A stretch of DNA of 64,000 bases from Antedon mediterranea (taxonomy: Eukaryota; Echinodermata; Crinoidea; Comatulida; Antedonidae). Positions 20,997-32,194 of this stretch are shown in pieces. The stretch's first letter is position 1; each line of letters starts with the position of its first letter. The notes below the pieces were generated by a model, which was not told the origin of the DNA, did not search any database, and was given only the letters and a program-made list of their open reading frames with translations. The stretch lies in contig NC_092676.1 of the NCBI RefSeq assembly GCF_964355755.1, forward strand, positions 29,649,871 through 29,713,870. Reading direction: 5' to 3'. The translations under genes were made by a program, and so were the position numbers.

Positions 20997-23420
20997 TAGA
21001 ATTAATGTACGATCCAGTTTACCACTGTTCTCAACTATAGTCATTTTAGTATACTTGAGCACAGTGATAAAGAATAGGATAAACTTAACAATATACAACA
21101 AATAGCATTAATGTACGATCCCGTTTAACACTGTTCTCAACTATAGTCATTTTGGTATACTTGAGCACAGTGATAAAGAATAGGATAAACTTAACAATAT
21201 ACAACAAATAACATTAATGTACGATCCCGTTTAACACTGTTCTCAACTATAGTCATTTTGGTATACTTGAGAACAGTGATAAAGAATAGGATAAACTTAA
21301 CAATATACAACAAATAACATTAATGTACGATCCCGTTTAAAACTGTTCTCAACTATAGTCATTTTGGTATACTTGAGCACAGTGATAAAGAATAGGATAA
21401 ACTTAATAATATACAACAAATAGCATTAATGTACGATCCCGTTTAACACTGTTCTCAACTATAGTCATTTTGGTATACTTGAGTACAGTGATAAAGAATA
21501 GGATAAACTTAATAATATACAACAAATAACATTAATGTAGGCCTATGATCCCGTTTAACACTGTTCTCAACTATAGTCATTTTGGTATACTTGAGCACAG
21601 TGATAAAGAATAGGATAAACTTAATAATATACAACAAATAACATTAATGTACGATCCAGTTTAACACTGTTCTCAACTATAGTCATTTTGGTATACTTAA
21701 GAACAGTGATAAAGAATAGGATAAACTTAATAATATACAACAAATAGCATTAATGTACGATCCCGTTTAACACTGTTCTCGACTATAGTCATTTTGGTAT
21801 ACTTGAGCACAGTGATAAAGAATAGGATAAACTTAATAATATACAACAAATAACATTAATGTACGATCCAGTTTAACACTGTTCTCAACTATAGTCATTT
21901 TGGTATACTTGAGAACAGTGATAAAGAATAGGATAAACTTAATAATATACAACAAATAACATTAATGTATGATCCCGTTTAACACTGTTCTCGACTATAG
22001 TCATTTTGGTATACTTGAGCACAGTGATAAAGAATAGGATAAACTTAACAATATACAACAAATAACATTAATGTACGATCCCGTTTAACACTGTTCTCGA
22101 CTATAGTCATTTTGTTATACTTGAGCACAGTGATAAAGAATAGGATAAACTTAACAATATACAACAAATAGCATTAATGTATGATCCCGTTTAACACTGT
22201 TCTCGACTATAGTCATTTTGGTATACTTGAGCACAGTGATAAAGAATAGGATAAACTTAACAATATACAACAAATAACATTAATGTATGATCCCGTTTAA
22301 CACTGTTCTCGACTATAGTCATTTTGGTATACTTGAGCACAGTGATAAAGAATAGGATAAACTTAACAATATACAACAAAAATGTACGATCCAGTTTAAC
22401 ACTGTTCTCAACTATAGTCATTTTGGTATACTTGAGCACAGTGATAAAGAATAGGATAAACTTAACAATATACAACAAAAAACATTAATGTACGATCCCG
22501 TTTAACACTGTTCTCAACTATAGTCATTTTGGTATACTTGAGCACAGTGATAAAGAATAGGATAAACTTAACAATATACAACAAATAACATTAATGTACG
22601 ATCCCGTTTAACACTGTTCTCGACTATAGTCATTTTGGTATACTTGAGCACAGTGATAAAGAATAGGATAAACTTAACAATATACAACAAATAGCATTAA
22701 TGTATGATCCCGTTTAACACTGTTCTCGACTATAGTCATTTTGGTATACTTGAGCACAGTGATAAAGAATAGGATAAACTTAACAATATACAACAAATAA
22801 CATTAATGTATGATCCCGTTTGACACTGTTCTCGACTATAGTCATTTTGGTATACTTGAGCACAGTGATAAAGAATAGGATAAACTTAACAATATACAAC
22901 AAAAATGTACGATCCAGTTTAACACTGTTCTCAACTATAGTCATTTTGGTATACTTGAGCACAGTGATAAAGAATAGGATAAACTTAACAATATACAACA
23001 AAAAACATTAATGTACGATCCCGTTTAACACTGTTCTCAACTATAGTCATTTTGGTATACTTGAGCACAGTGATAAAGAATAGGATAAACTTAACAATAT
23101 ACAACAAATAACATTAATGTACGATCCCGTTTAACACTGTTCTCAACTATAGTCATTTTGGTATACTTGAGCACAGTGATAAAGAATAGGATAAACTTAA
23201 CAATATATAAACTTAATAATATACAACAAATAACATTAATGTACGATCCAGTTTAACACTGTTCTCGACTATAGTCATTTTGGTATACTTGAGCACAGTG
23301 ATAAAGAATAGGATAAACTTCGAATAAACAGCAAATAACATTAATGTACGATGCCGTTTAATACTGTTTTAAACTATAGTCATTTGAGTATAATTAATCA
23401 CAGATAAAGAATAAGATCAA
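20997..23420 (+). repeat. 106-bp satellite array, forward arm, about 22 copies
   Basis: ATGTACGATC recurs at 21005, 21111, 21217 and onward, a 106-bp period. Each unit contains a 12-bp imperfect inverted repeat, CACTGTTCTCAA and TTGAGCACAGTG, around about 20 nt. A shorter unit variant (ACAAAAATGTACGATCC) occurs near 22376 and 22899 within a local 523-bp duplication. The last units (from about 23341) are diverged. The 73-codon open frames on either strand are periodicity artefacts. Confidence 0.96.
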
Positions 23421-24116
23421 CTTTAATACTATTTATTAAATAAAAAAAACTAATTCTATATTAACACATATTATTTACATATACTTTAACTGCTGATTTC
23501 TAGTATAAACAGGCCATAGGCCTCCTATACATGGCTGCAGTCGCGTGCTCAAATTTGAGTTGGTGTTTACCGACCGACCGACATAGTGAGCTGTAGAGTC
23601 GCGTTTGCACGCTACTAAAAAGTTCACAAAAACCGTAGGACGGGCACAGGGGAGTTTGTTCGAAACTCCAACTCCTCCCCTGGCTATGCGTTTAGATTTG
23701 TCATGCCTCCTTTACAAGCCAAGATTATTAGAATACTATTAGGAGGATCAAACACAATTCTTGTTTCCAGATTTCATTGACATTACAGGTATGAAGTCTA
23801 TCAATATACAGTAGCGCTTAATACAATACTTGTTGAGGCCATATCCATCTATACATTTTAGTGTTATTCCACTTTAAAAAAGTCGATTTATATCAATACT
23901 CATCAACATACGATATAACGATAGAATTTATTGCAACTTGTCCATGTCGTATTCATCTACAAATAAAGTGTCTATTACCGTACTTTTAAAAATCTATTTA
24001 TATCAATACCTATCAACATATGTACGTGTGCATATTATATATACAAAAATATATACATCAACATAAATGTCATATCATTTACAGTCATTAGTGTTATTTC
24101 ACTTTTAATATTAGTA
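23421..24116. other. left part of the central region of the satellite block
   Basis: Non-satellite sequence with a GC-richer patch (23520-23720, including CGACCGACCGACATAG). Degenerate copies of an 85-95 bp repeat (AAAGTCGATTTATATCAATA) begin from about 23860. No gene seen. Confidence 0.5.
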
Positions 24117-24265
24117 AATCCAAAGGCAAAATACTGAAATAATAACAATGCTGTGGTCTCAATGGAGATACAAAAAAAGAAGCGAAAAGCTAAATCAAAA
24201 CGATAAAGTTAGAAAAGTTAGCAGAGTTTTCGGGCAACACTAGCCCTTCATCAGTGCAAGTGAGG
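24117..24265 (-). mobile_element. Penelope-like retroelement terminal fragment
   Basis: On the plus strand it begins AATCCAAAGGCAAAATACTG, then ATGCTGTGGTCTCAATGGAG, then AAAGTTAGCAGAGTTTTCGGG and AACACTAGCCCTTCATCAG. From memory this combination is typical of Penelope-like element terminal regions in invertebrates. No reverse transcriptase is present. A related tail is at 32300-32330. Confidence 0.6.
24226..24256 (-). ncRNA. hammerhead ribozyme core motif
   Basis: On the minus strand CTGATGA (24254-24248) is followed by a GGGC...GCCC stem with a 7-nt loop and then GAAA (24231-24228). This is the conserved catalytic core of hammerhead ribozymes, which Penelope-like elements are known to carry. 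I could not confirm stems I and III by eye, so activity is not claimed. Confidence 0.5.
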
Positions 24266-25104
24266 GTACTTGTACAAGACAGTGTTATTTAACGTTTAGT
24301 CGATTTATATCAATACACTCATCAACATATGTACGTGCAATTCACGTCTACAATCAATAGTGTTATTTCCACTTTTAAAAGTCGATTTATATCAATATAC
24401 TCATCAACATATGTACGTGTCCACGTCATATTCATCTATAAATATTAGTGTTATTTCACTTTTAAAAGTCGATTTATCAATATACTCATCAATAAATGTA
24501 CTTGTCCACGTCATATTCATCTACAATCAATAGTGTTATTTCACTTTTAAAAGTCGATTTATATCAATATACTCATCAACATTATGTACCGTACGTGTCC
24601 ACGTCATGTTCATCTACAAATATTAGTGTTATTTCACTTTTAAAAGTCGATTTATATCAATATACTCATCAACATATGTAAATCGTGTCCAAGTCATATT
24701 CATCTACAAATATTAGTGTTAATTTGACTTTTAAAAGTCGATTTATATCAATATACTAATCAATATATGTACGTGTCCACGTCATATTCATTTACAAATC
24801 AGTGTTATTTCACTTTTCGAAGTCAATTATATTAATATAGGCCTACTCATCAACATAGGTACGTGCAATTCACGTCATATTCATATATGATCAATAGTGT
24901 ACAACTAATAGTGTTATTTCACTTTTCAAAGTCGATTTATATAAATATACTACTCATCAACATAATGTACGTGCAATTCACGTCATATTTATCTACAATC
25001 ATTTGTGTTAATTCCACTTTTAAAAGTCAATTTATATCAATTACTTATGAACATATATGTACGTGTCCGCGTCATTCATCTACAAATATTATAGTGTTAT
25101 TAAG

Positions 25105-28100
25105 TTTTTCATATTATCACTGTGCTCAAGTATATGAAAATGACTATAGTTGAGAACAGTGTTAAACAGGATCGTGTACATTAATGTTATTTGTTGTATA
25201 TTGTGCTCAAGTATACCAAAATGACTATAGTTGAGAACAGTGGTAAACGGGATCGTACATTAATGTTTTTTGTTGTACGTATATTGTTAAGTTTATCCTA
25301 TTCTTTATCACTGTGCTCAAGTATACCAAAATGTCTATAGTTGAGAACAGTGTTAAACTGGATCGTACATTTTTGTTGTATATTGTTAAGTTTATCCTAT
25401 TCTTTATCACTGTGCTCAAGTATACCAAAATGACTATAGTTGAGAACAGTGTTAAACGGGATCGTACATTAATGTTATTTGTTGTATATTGTTAAGTTTA
25501 TCCTATTCTTTATCACTGTGCTCAAGTATACCAAAATGACTATAGTTGAGAACAGTGTTAAACTGGATCGTACATTTTTGTTGTATATTGTTAAGTTTAT
25601 CCTATTCTTTATCACTGTGCTCAAGTATACCAAAATGACTATAGTCGAGAACAGTGTTAAACGGGATCATACATTAATGTTATTTGTTGTATATTGTTAA
25701 GTTTATCCTATTCTTTATCACTGTGCTCAAGTATACCAAAATGACTATAGTCGAGAACAGTGTTAAACGGGATCATACATTAATGCTATTTGTTGTATAT
25801 TGTTAAGTTTATCCTATTCTTTATCACTGTGCTCAAGTATACCAAAATGACTAAAGTTGAGAACAGTGTTAAACGGGATCGTACATTAATGTTATTTGTT
25901 GTATATTGTTAAGTTTATCCTATTCTTTATCACTGTGCTCAAGTATACCAAAATGACTAAAGTTGAGAACAGTGTTAAACGGGATCATACATTAATGTTA
26001 TTTGTTGTATATTGTTAAGTTTATCCTATTTTTTATCACTGTGCTCAAGTATACCAAAATGACTATAGTTGAGAACAGTTTTAAACGGGATCATACATTA
26101 TTGTTATTTGTTGTATATTGTTAAGTTTATCCTATTCTTTATCACTGTGCTCAAGTATACCAAAATGACTATAGTTGAGAACAGTGTTAAACTGGATCGT
26201 ACATTAATGTTATTTATTGTATATTGTTAAGTTTATCCTATTCTTTATCACTGTGCTCAAGTATACCAAAATGACTATAGTCGAGAACAGTGTTAAACGG
26301 GATCATACATTAATGTTATTTATTGTATATTGTTAAGTTTATCCTATTCTTTATCACTGTGCTCAAGTATACCAAAATGACTATAGTAGAGAACAGTGTT
26401 AAACGGGATCATACATTAATGCTATTTGTTGTAGGCCTATATTGTTAAGTTTATCCTATTCTTTATCACTGTGCTCAAGTATACCAAAATGACTATAGTT
26501 GAGAACAGTGTTAAACGGGATCGTACATTGATGTTATTTGTTGTATATGGTTAAGTTTATCCTATTCTTTATCACTGTGCTCAAGTATACCAAAATGACT
26601 ATAGTCGAGAACAGTGTTAAACGGGATCGTACATTAATGTTATTTGTTGTATATTGTTAAGTTTATCCTATTCTTTATCAATGTGCTCAAGTATACCAAA
26701 ATGACTATAGTCGAGAACAGTGTTAAACGGGATCATACATTAATGTTATTTGTTGTATATTGTTAAGTTTATCCTATTCTTTATCACTGTGCTCAAGTAT
26801 ACCAAAATGACTATAGTTGAGAACAGTGTTAAACGGGATCATACATTAATGTTATTTGTTGTATATTGTTAAGTTTATCCTATTCTTTATCACTGTGCTC
26901 AAGTATACCAAAATGACTAAAGTTGAGAACAGTGTTAAACGGGATCATACATTAATGTTATTTGTTGTATATTGTTAAGTTTATCCTATTCTTTATCACT
27001 GTGCTCAAGTATACCAAAATGATAGTCGAGAACAGTGTTAAACGGGATCATACATTAATGTTATTTGTTGTATATTGTTAAGTTTATCCTATTCTTTATC
27101 ACTGTGCTCAAGTATACCAAAATGACTATAGTTGAGAACAGTGTTAAACAGGATCGTACATTGATGTTATTTGTTGTATATTCGTAAGTTTATCCTATTC
27201 TTTATCACTGTGCTCAAGTATACCAAAATGACTATTGTTGAGAACAGTGTTAAACGGGATCATACATTAATGTTATTTGTTGTATATTGTTAAGTTTATC
27301 CTATTCTTTATCACTGTGCTCTAGTACTGTATACCAAAATGACTATAGTTGAGAACAGTGTTAAACAGGATCGTGTACATTAATGTTATTTGTTGTATAT
27401 TGTGCTCAAGTATACCAAAATGACTATAGTTGAGAACAGTGTTAAACTGGATCGTACATTTTTGTTGTATATTGTTAAGTTTATCCTATTCTTTATCACT
27501 GTGCTCAAGTATACCAAAATGACTATAGTTGAGAACAGTGTTAAACGGGATCGTACATTAATGTTATTTGTTGTATATTGTTAAGTTTATCCTATTCTTT
27601 ATCACTGTGCTCAAGTATACCAAAATGACTATAGTTGAGAACAGTGTTAAACTGGATCGTACATTTTTGTTGTATATTGTTAAGTTTATCCTATTCTTTA
27701 TCACTGTGCTCAAGTATACCAAAATGACTATAGTCGAGAACAGTGTTACGGGATCATACATTAATGTTATTTGTTGTATATTGTTAAGTTTATCCTATTC
27801 TTTATCACTGTGCTCAAGTATACCAAAATGACTATAGTCGAGAACAGTGTTAAACGGGATCATACATTAATGCTATTTGTTGTATATTGTTAAGTTTATC
27901 CTATTCTTTATCACTGTGCTCAAGTATACCAAAATGACTAAAGTTGAGAACAGTGTTAAACGGGATCGTACATTAATGTTATTTGTTGTATATTGTTAAG
28001 TTTATCCTATTATCACTGTGCTCAAGTATACCAAAATGCCTATAGTTGAGAACAGTTTTAAACGGGATCATACATTAATGTTATTTGTTGTATATTGTTA

Positions 28101-31100
28101 AGTTTATCCTATTCTTTATCACTGTGCTCAAGTATACCAAAATGACTAAAGTTGAGAACAGTGTTAAACGGGATCGTACATTAATGTTATTTGTTGTATA
28201 TTGTTAAGTTTATCCTATTCTTTATCACTGTGCTCAAGTATACCAAAATGACTATAGTTGAGAACAGTGTTAAACGGGATCATACATTATTGTTATTTGT
28301 TGTATATTGTTAAGTTTATCCTATTCTTTATCACTGTGCTCAAGTATACCAAAATGACTATAGTTGAGAACAGTGTTAAACTGGATCGTACATTTTTGTT
28401 GTATATTGTTAAGTTTATCCTATTCTTTATCACTGTGCTCAAGTATACCAAAATGACTATAGTCGAGAACAGTGTTAAACGGGATCATACATTAATGTTA
28501 TTTATTGTATATTGTTAAGTTTATCCTATTCTTTATCACTGTGCTCAAGTATACCAAAATGACTATAGTAGAGAACAGTGTTAAACGGGATCGTACATTA
28601 ATTTTATTTGTTGTATATTGTTAAGTTTATCCTATTCTTTATCACTGTGCTCAAGTATACCAAAATGACTATAGTCGAGAACAGTGTTAAACGGGATCGT
28701 ACATTAATGTTATTTGTTGTATATTGTTAAGTTTATCCTATTCTTTATCAATGTGCTCAAGTATACCAAAATGACTATAGTCGAGAACAGTGTTAAACGG
28801 GATCATACATTAATGTTATTTGTTGTATATTGTTAAGTTTATCCTATTCTTTATCACTGTGCTCAAGTATACCAAAATGACTATAGTTGAGAACAGTGTT
28901 AAACGGGATCATACATTAATGTTATTTGTTGTATATTGTTAAGTTTATCCTATTCTTTATCACTGTGCTCAAGTATACCAAAATGACTAAAGTTGAGAAC
29001 AGTGTTAAACGGGATCATACATTAATGTTATTTGTTGTATATTGTTAAGTTTATCCTATTCTTTATCACTGTGCTCAAGTATACCAAAATGATAGTCGAG
29101 AACAGTGTTAAACGGGATCATACATTAATGTTATTTGTTGTATATTGTTAAGTTTATCCTATTCTTTATCACTGTGCTCAAGTATACCAAAATGACTATA
29201 GTTGAGAACAGTGTTAAACAGGATCGTACATTGATGTTATTTGTTGTATATTCGTAAGTTTATCCTATTCTTTATCACTGTGCTCAAGTATACCAAAATG
29301 ACTATTGTTGAGAACAGTGTTAAACGGGATCATACATTAATGTTATTTGTTGTATATTGTTAAGTTTATCCTATTCTTTATCACTGTGCTCTAGTACTGT
29401 ATACCAAAATGACTATAGTTGAGAACAGTGTTAAACAGGATCGTGTACATTAATGTTATTTGTTGTATATTGTGCTCAAGTATACCAAAATGACTATAGT
29501 TGAGAACAGTGTTAAACTGGATCGTACATTTTTGTTGTATATTGTTAAGTTTATCCTATTCTTTATCACTGTGCTCAAGTATACCAAAATGACTATAGTT
29601 GAGAACAGTGTTAAACGGGATCGTACATTAATGTTATTTGTTGTATATTGTTAAGTTTATCCTATTCTTTATCACTGTGCTCAAGTATACCAAAATGACT
29701 ATAGTTGAGAACAGTGTTAAACTGGATCGTACATTTTTGTTGTATATTGTTAAGTTTATCCTATTCTTTATCACTGTGCTCAAGTATACCAAAATGACTA
29801 TAGTCGAGAACAGTGTTAAACGGGATCATACATTAATGTTATTTGTTGTATATTGTTAAGTTTATCCTATTCTTTATCACTGTGCTCAAGTATACCAAAA
29901 TGACTATAGTCGAGAACAGTGTTAAACGGGATCATACATTAATGCTATTTGTTGTATATTGTTAAGTTTATCCTATTCTTTATCACTGTGCTCAAGTATA
30001 CCAAAATGACTAAAGTTGAGAACAGTGTTAAACGGGATCGTACATTAATGTTATTTGTTGTATATTGTTAAGTTTATCCTATTATCACTGTGCTCAAGTA
30101 TACCAAAATGCCTATAGTTGAGAACAGTTTTAAACGGGATCATACATTAATGTTATTTGTTGTATATTGTTAAGTTTATCCTATTCTTTATCACTGTGCT
30201 CAAGTATACCAAAATGACTAAAGTTGAGAACAGTGTTAAACGGGATCGTACATTAATGTTATTTGTTGTATATTGTTAAGTTTATCCTATTCTTTATCAC
30301 TGTGCTCAAGTATACCAAAATGACTATAGTTGAGAACAGTGTTAAACGGGATCATACATTATTGTTATTTGTTGTATATTGTTAAGTTTATCCTATTCTT
30401 TATCACTGTGCTCAAGTATACCAAAATGACTATAGTTGAGAACAGTGTTAAACTGGATCGTACATTTTTGTTGTATATTGTTAAGTTTATCCTATTCTTT
30501 ATCACTGTGCTCAAGTATACCAAAATGACTATAGTCGAGAACAGTGTTAAACGGGATCATACATTAATGTTATTTATTGTATATTGTTAAGTTTATCCTA
30601 TTCTTTATCACTGTGCTCAAGTATACCAAAATGACTATAGTAGAGAACAGTGTTAAACGGGATCGTACATTAATTTTATTTGTTGTATATTGTTAAGTTT
30701 ATCCTATTCTTTATCACTGTGCTCAAGTATACCAAAATGACTATAGTCGAGAACAGTGTTAAACGGGATCGTACATTAATGTTATTTGTTGTATATTGTT
30801 AAGTTTATCCTATTCTTTATCAATGTGCTCAAGTATACCAAAATGACTATAGTCGAGAACAGTGTTAAACGGGATCATACATTAATGTTATTTGTTGTAT
30901 ATTGTTAAGTTTATCCTATTCTTTATCACTGTGCTCAAGTATACCAAAATGACTATAGTTGAGAATAGTGTTAAACGGGATCATACATTAATGTTATTTG
31001 TTGTATATTGTTAAGTTTATCCTATTCTTTATCACTGTGCTCAAGTATACCAAAATGACTAAAGTTGAGAACAGTGTTAAACGGGATCATACATTAATGT

Positions 31101-31655
31101 TATTTGTTGTATATTGTTAAGTTTATCCTATTCTTTATCACTGTGCTCAAGTATACCAAAATGATAGTCGAGAACAGTGTTAAACGGGATCATACATTAA
31201 TGTTATTTGTTGTATATTGTTAAGTTTATCCTATTCTTTATCACTGTGCTCAAGTATACCAAAATGACTATAGTTGAGAACAGTGTTAAACAGGATCGTA
31301 CATTGATGTTATTTGTTGTATATTCGTAAGTTTATCCTATTCTTTATCACTGTGCTCAAGTATACCAAAATGACTATTGTTGAGAACAGTGTTAAACGGG
31401 ATCATACATTAATGTTATTTTTTGTATATTGTTAAGTTTATCCTATTCTTTATCACTGTGCTCTAGTACTGTATACCAAAATGACTATAGTTGAGAACAG
31501 TGTTAAACGGGATCGTACATTGTTGTTGTATATTGTTAAGTTTATCCTATTCTTTATCACTGTGCTCAAGAACACCAAAATGGCTATAGTTGAGAACAGT
31601 GTTAAACGGGATCGTACATTAATGTTATTTGTTGTATATTGTTAAGTGTATTCTT
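25105..31655 (-). repeat. 106-bp satellite array, inverted arm, about 62 copies
   Basis: The same unit as in the forward arm appears as its reverse complement (CTGTGCTCAAGTATACCAAAATG ... GGGATCGTACATTAATG). Within it a higher-order repeat is visible: TTAAACAGGATCGTGTACAT occurs at 25162, 27361 and 29431, and CTAGTACTGT at 27321, 29391 and 31463. This gives segments of about 2199, 2070 and 2072 bp. The second and third segments look almost identical. Short units lacking about 14 bp (GATCGTACATTTTTGTTG) recur at matching places. Open frames of 60-87 codons are artefacts. Confidence 0.96.
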
Positions 31656-32194
31656 TATTCTTATTAATTGTACTAAATTATTAAAAGAAACAGTAGTAAG
31701 CATAACATTTTCCCACTCCTACATTAGCATGGTAGGACATTGTAATGGTCGCAGGTGGCTCAACTTTATTACTGCAATGGGATGGACATGGTCCTACTAC
31801 CACCTTACCATCCAATAGGATTCCAGTAAATTTCCTTTACTACCAATCATAATTCAGTAATTAAATGACCCCTTAAGTTAACAAGGAAATCAGCCTATCC
31901 CATTATACCGGTAGGCTTCGTCGTACAGGCGTACTGCGGTAATAGTTGAGAATTCTCAACTAGCCAATTTGGTATATTTTATATACCTGCAATTATGTAC
32001 CAAAATATACCTGCTTTTTTTTAGTGCGCGAAATGTGGTTTGAAAATAATTATGAATGTTTACGGTGAAATTCGAGGGCATATTCAGTCACTTCAGTTAG
32101 TTGTTTGGTAGGTATTGACAATAAAAAATAGTAGTTTGCGTTAAAACCCATGTCTACAAAGTATTTTAAGTGTTGGGCCCTACTAGACTAAATC
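31656..32194. other. UBE3D 5' flank
   Basis: It contains the right copy of the 25-bp palindromic landmark (31941-31965), an adjacent TTTGGTATATTTTATATACC dyad, and an imperfect inverted pair TGGTAGGAC / GTCCTACTACCA (about 31719-31803). The UBE3D promoter should be in the last 200 bp; no clear TATA box. Confidence 0.5.

Larger units (their letters stand above)
23860..25100. repeat. degenerate 80-97 bp tandem repeat in the centre of the block, about 11 copies
   Basis: The unit reads TTTTAAAAGTCGATTTATATCAATATACTCATCAACATATGTACGTG... then CACGTCATATTCATCTACAA and AGTGTTATTTCAC. Copies start near 23878, 23988, 24300, 24374, 24466, 24546, 24643, 24730, 24825, 24925 and 25025. It is interrupted by a Penelope-like insertion at about 24117-24265. 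It is unrelated to the 106-bp unit. Confidence 0.8.

Noticed and set aside
23520-23720. GC-richer patch as a possible gene or CpG island
   Set aside because: No start, splice signals or open frame of useful length; kept only as part of the central region.
22257-31200. Many 60-87 codon hydrophobic frames (LYIVKFILFFITVLKYTKM type) on both strands
   Set aside because: They are translations of the 106-bp satellite and its higher-order repeat, identical between arms, without splice or start context.
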